From positions 69,012,026 through 69,076,025 of the forward strand of contig CM054134.1 of NCBI GenBank assembly GCA_028751875.1: a DNA stretch of 64,000 nt, in the 5' to 3' direction. This DNA is from Rapana venosa. Lineage: Eukaryota; Mollusca; Gastropoda; Neogastropoda; Muricidae. The translations under genes and the position numbers were made by a program. Below the pieces are notes generated by a model. It was not told the DNA's origin and did not search any database. It saw only the letters and a list, made by a program, of their open reading frames with translations. Position 1 is the first letter of the stretch. Every line of letters begins with the position of its first letter. This document shows positions 62,540-64,000 of this stretch, piece by piece.

Positions 62540-63480
62540 ACATCACAGTATTGAAAAAATGCAGTCAGGTCACGGGCTTAGCCCTTGCTACTGGTACCAT
62601 GTAACCCAGTACTACCTGCCGCATGTGAAGTCCCAACGGCGGATCAGGCAGCGGAGGAAACCTTTCCCAACGGCTGTGAAGGCGGAAGAGGATGACCAAA
62701 GGGCAGGGGGAGCTCTTATCCTTGGCTGGAAGTCCTCCTAGGAGTTGGAACTCCGAAGAAAAAACCCTGCACTTATCGAGGCCGTTCTACACGTGGCAGT
62801 ACCTGCACCTGTGGGACTCTGAGCGTTGGTAGGCAAGAGAGTGGAGAAGGGACTGCACAACTCCTCTTCACCTAAAAAAGTCACCTGTGCTGGTCAGGCA
62901 ACCAGGCTAATGTCGAAACAATGAGGCTAGGCCATCAACACCCAGCTTTCCCAAGCCCTGCAGCGATGGAGAAGTGGTAACCGGTACAGGCAGAGGATGC
63001 TGCTGGCAGTTCCTAGTCACGACTCTGCACGCAGGCGGCTGTGGGGTGATGGTCGTCCGCTGTAGACTGGGGCAGATGCGGCGCCCGTATCCTCCTACAG
63101 TGTCAGAGCAGCCCTTTTTAGGGACAGCACTGCTCTCCCCACAGGGGAAGGGGAGATAAAAGGATCCCTAAACAAAGCCTGCCTCTCTTAGTACCTAGTA
63201 GGAAACCGCACCTACTTGGACATCCAACACTAGCAGTCGAAAACAACAGAAGAAAAGAACCAGGAGTCATGCCCTGACTCTGGGTGCCTGGAATGTTCGC
63301 ACCCTTTTGGACAGAGACAACAGACCAGAGAGGCGTACAGCGCTCATTGCTAGAACGCTTAATGGCTACCAGGTGGACATAGGGGCCCTGAGGGAAACAA
63401 GGTTTGCTGGTGAAACCCAGTTGGAGGAAGCTGGAGGGGGTTACAGCTTCTACTGCATAGGGAAGCCAGATGATACCTTC
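62540..63480 (+). mobile_element. RTE/CFDP2-like LINE, 5' part
   Basis: A GC-rich leader is followed by a frame reading TLGAWNVRTLLDRDNRPERR, then TALIARTLNGYQVDIGALRE and TRFAGETQLEEAGGGYSFYC. This is the N-terminal end of an AP endonuclease with the WNVRTL, DI.AL.ETR and GYSF motifs of LINEs often mislabelled 'craniofacial development protein 2-like'. The frame then changes at about 63460 into PDDTFKSSLKTHLFPT, which resembles the end of a different LINE ORF. The rest of ORF2 is absent. Confidence 0.75.
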
Positions 63481-63600
63481 AAATCCAGCCTCAAAACACA
63501 CTTATTTCCTACCTGAGACTTTCCCCCCAAATATCTGTCCCTAATTTTCAACAGCATCTTTCACCACATGAAGCTATGAGAGCACTTGCCCCGGCTTGTG

Positions 63601-63847
63601 ATTGGCTGCTGCAATCACGTGTCCGGAATCCGCCATCTTGGTTTTTCGTCTGCTACGACAGAAGGCCTGTCGTATTGTTTGATAGATGATAACTTTTCCC
63701 ATCTCCAATGAATCGATGCTGCACTGGCTAATTAGGTAAGTGTAATTAGGTAAGTAAGCATTACCCGTGGTCTTTCCGCACGTTTTTCCTCCATTGCGTT
63801 CGATACCAGACCGAAGCACCTCAAGTTCAAGCAGTTTTCTCAACACC
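63601..63847 (+). promoter_or_regulatory. Putative TATA-less promoter and 5' UTR
   Basis: Within 45 bp lie ATTGG (inverted CCAAT, 63601-63605), the E-box CACGTG (63616-63621), the ETS core CCGGAA (63623-63628) and the YY1-type CGCCATCTTGG (63631-63641). YY1 in this orientation commonly marks the start site of housekeeping genes. It precedes an ATG in good context by about 210 bp. Confidence 0.55.
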
Positions 63848-63860
63848 ATGAACTTCTCAG
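63848..63860 (+). CDS. Putative first coding exon of a gene continuing to the right
   Basis: CAACACCATGAAC gives a fair Kozak context. The reading MNFS ends in TCAG followed by the donor GTGAGT at 63861, phase 1. Only 13 coding bases are inside the window, so the product cannot be named. The remaining 140 bp to the edge look like intron. Confidence 0.5.
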
Positions 63861-64000
63861 GTGAGTTTTTTCGTGTTTTGATCGAGAAGCGTTAAACTAT
63901 TACAAAAAGTTAGATGACATGTGTAGTAAGATGTGTGGATACCATAAAAATTGTTATAATTGTCAGAATTGTGTGTGTGTATACGAGGGTGGGAGGGTGG

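Overview
This is animal nuclear DNA. It has split genes with GT-AG introns, many simple repeats and tandem minisatellites, tRNA-derived SINEs and decayed LINEs. The mix of repeats, the chitin-binding gene and the protein similarity suggest a lophotrochozoan, most likely a gastropod mollusc; that placement is inference.

The left end (1-1528) is a 44-bp satellite, followed by a CA-rich block. The last two exons of a plus-strand gene for a secreted-type chitin-binding (peritrophin-A/CBM14) protein lie at 2961-4750, with a repeat-built 3' UTR and an AATAAA signal at 5753. Its upstream exons are outside the window.

The dominant gene is a complete exportin-6 (XPO6) on the minus strand. I reconstructed 25 coding exons from the ATG at 48914 to the TGA at 10890. 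All splice phases agree and the exons sum to 3411 nt (1136 aa), close to the human protein as I recall it (about 1125 aa). XPO6 is the RanGTP-dependent receptor that exports profilin-actin from the nucleus. Its 38-kb span is mostly intron filled with mobile elements and minisatellites. XPO6 and the chitin-binding gene are unrelated in function and converge tail to tail around 5.8-7.4 kb.

From 49.1 to 63.5 kb there is a transposon-rich intergenic region: SINEs, a nested pile-up of LINE fragments (51.3-54.0 kb), a nearly full-length LINE ORF2 relic (54.9-58.5 kb, plus), an RNase-H-type LINE relic (58.7-60.3 kb, minus) and the 5' part of an RTE/CFDP2-like LINE (62.5-63.5 kb). At the right end (63.6-63.86 kb) sits what looks like a CpG-type promoter and first coding exon of another plus-strand gene that continues outside the window.

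The most interesting structures are: an intact 323-codon intronless ORF nested antisense in XPO6 intron 10, with a hexamer tail and target-site duplications (a 'half-LINE'-like element); a two-copy SINE family whose head joins a tRNA-type A box to an internal piece of 5S rRNA; a four-copy dispersed repeat with a palindromic end; and tandem decayed duplicates of the XPO6 exon 5 splice acceptor.
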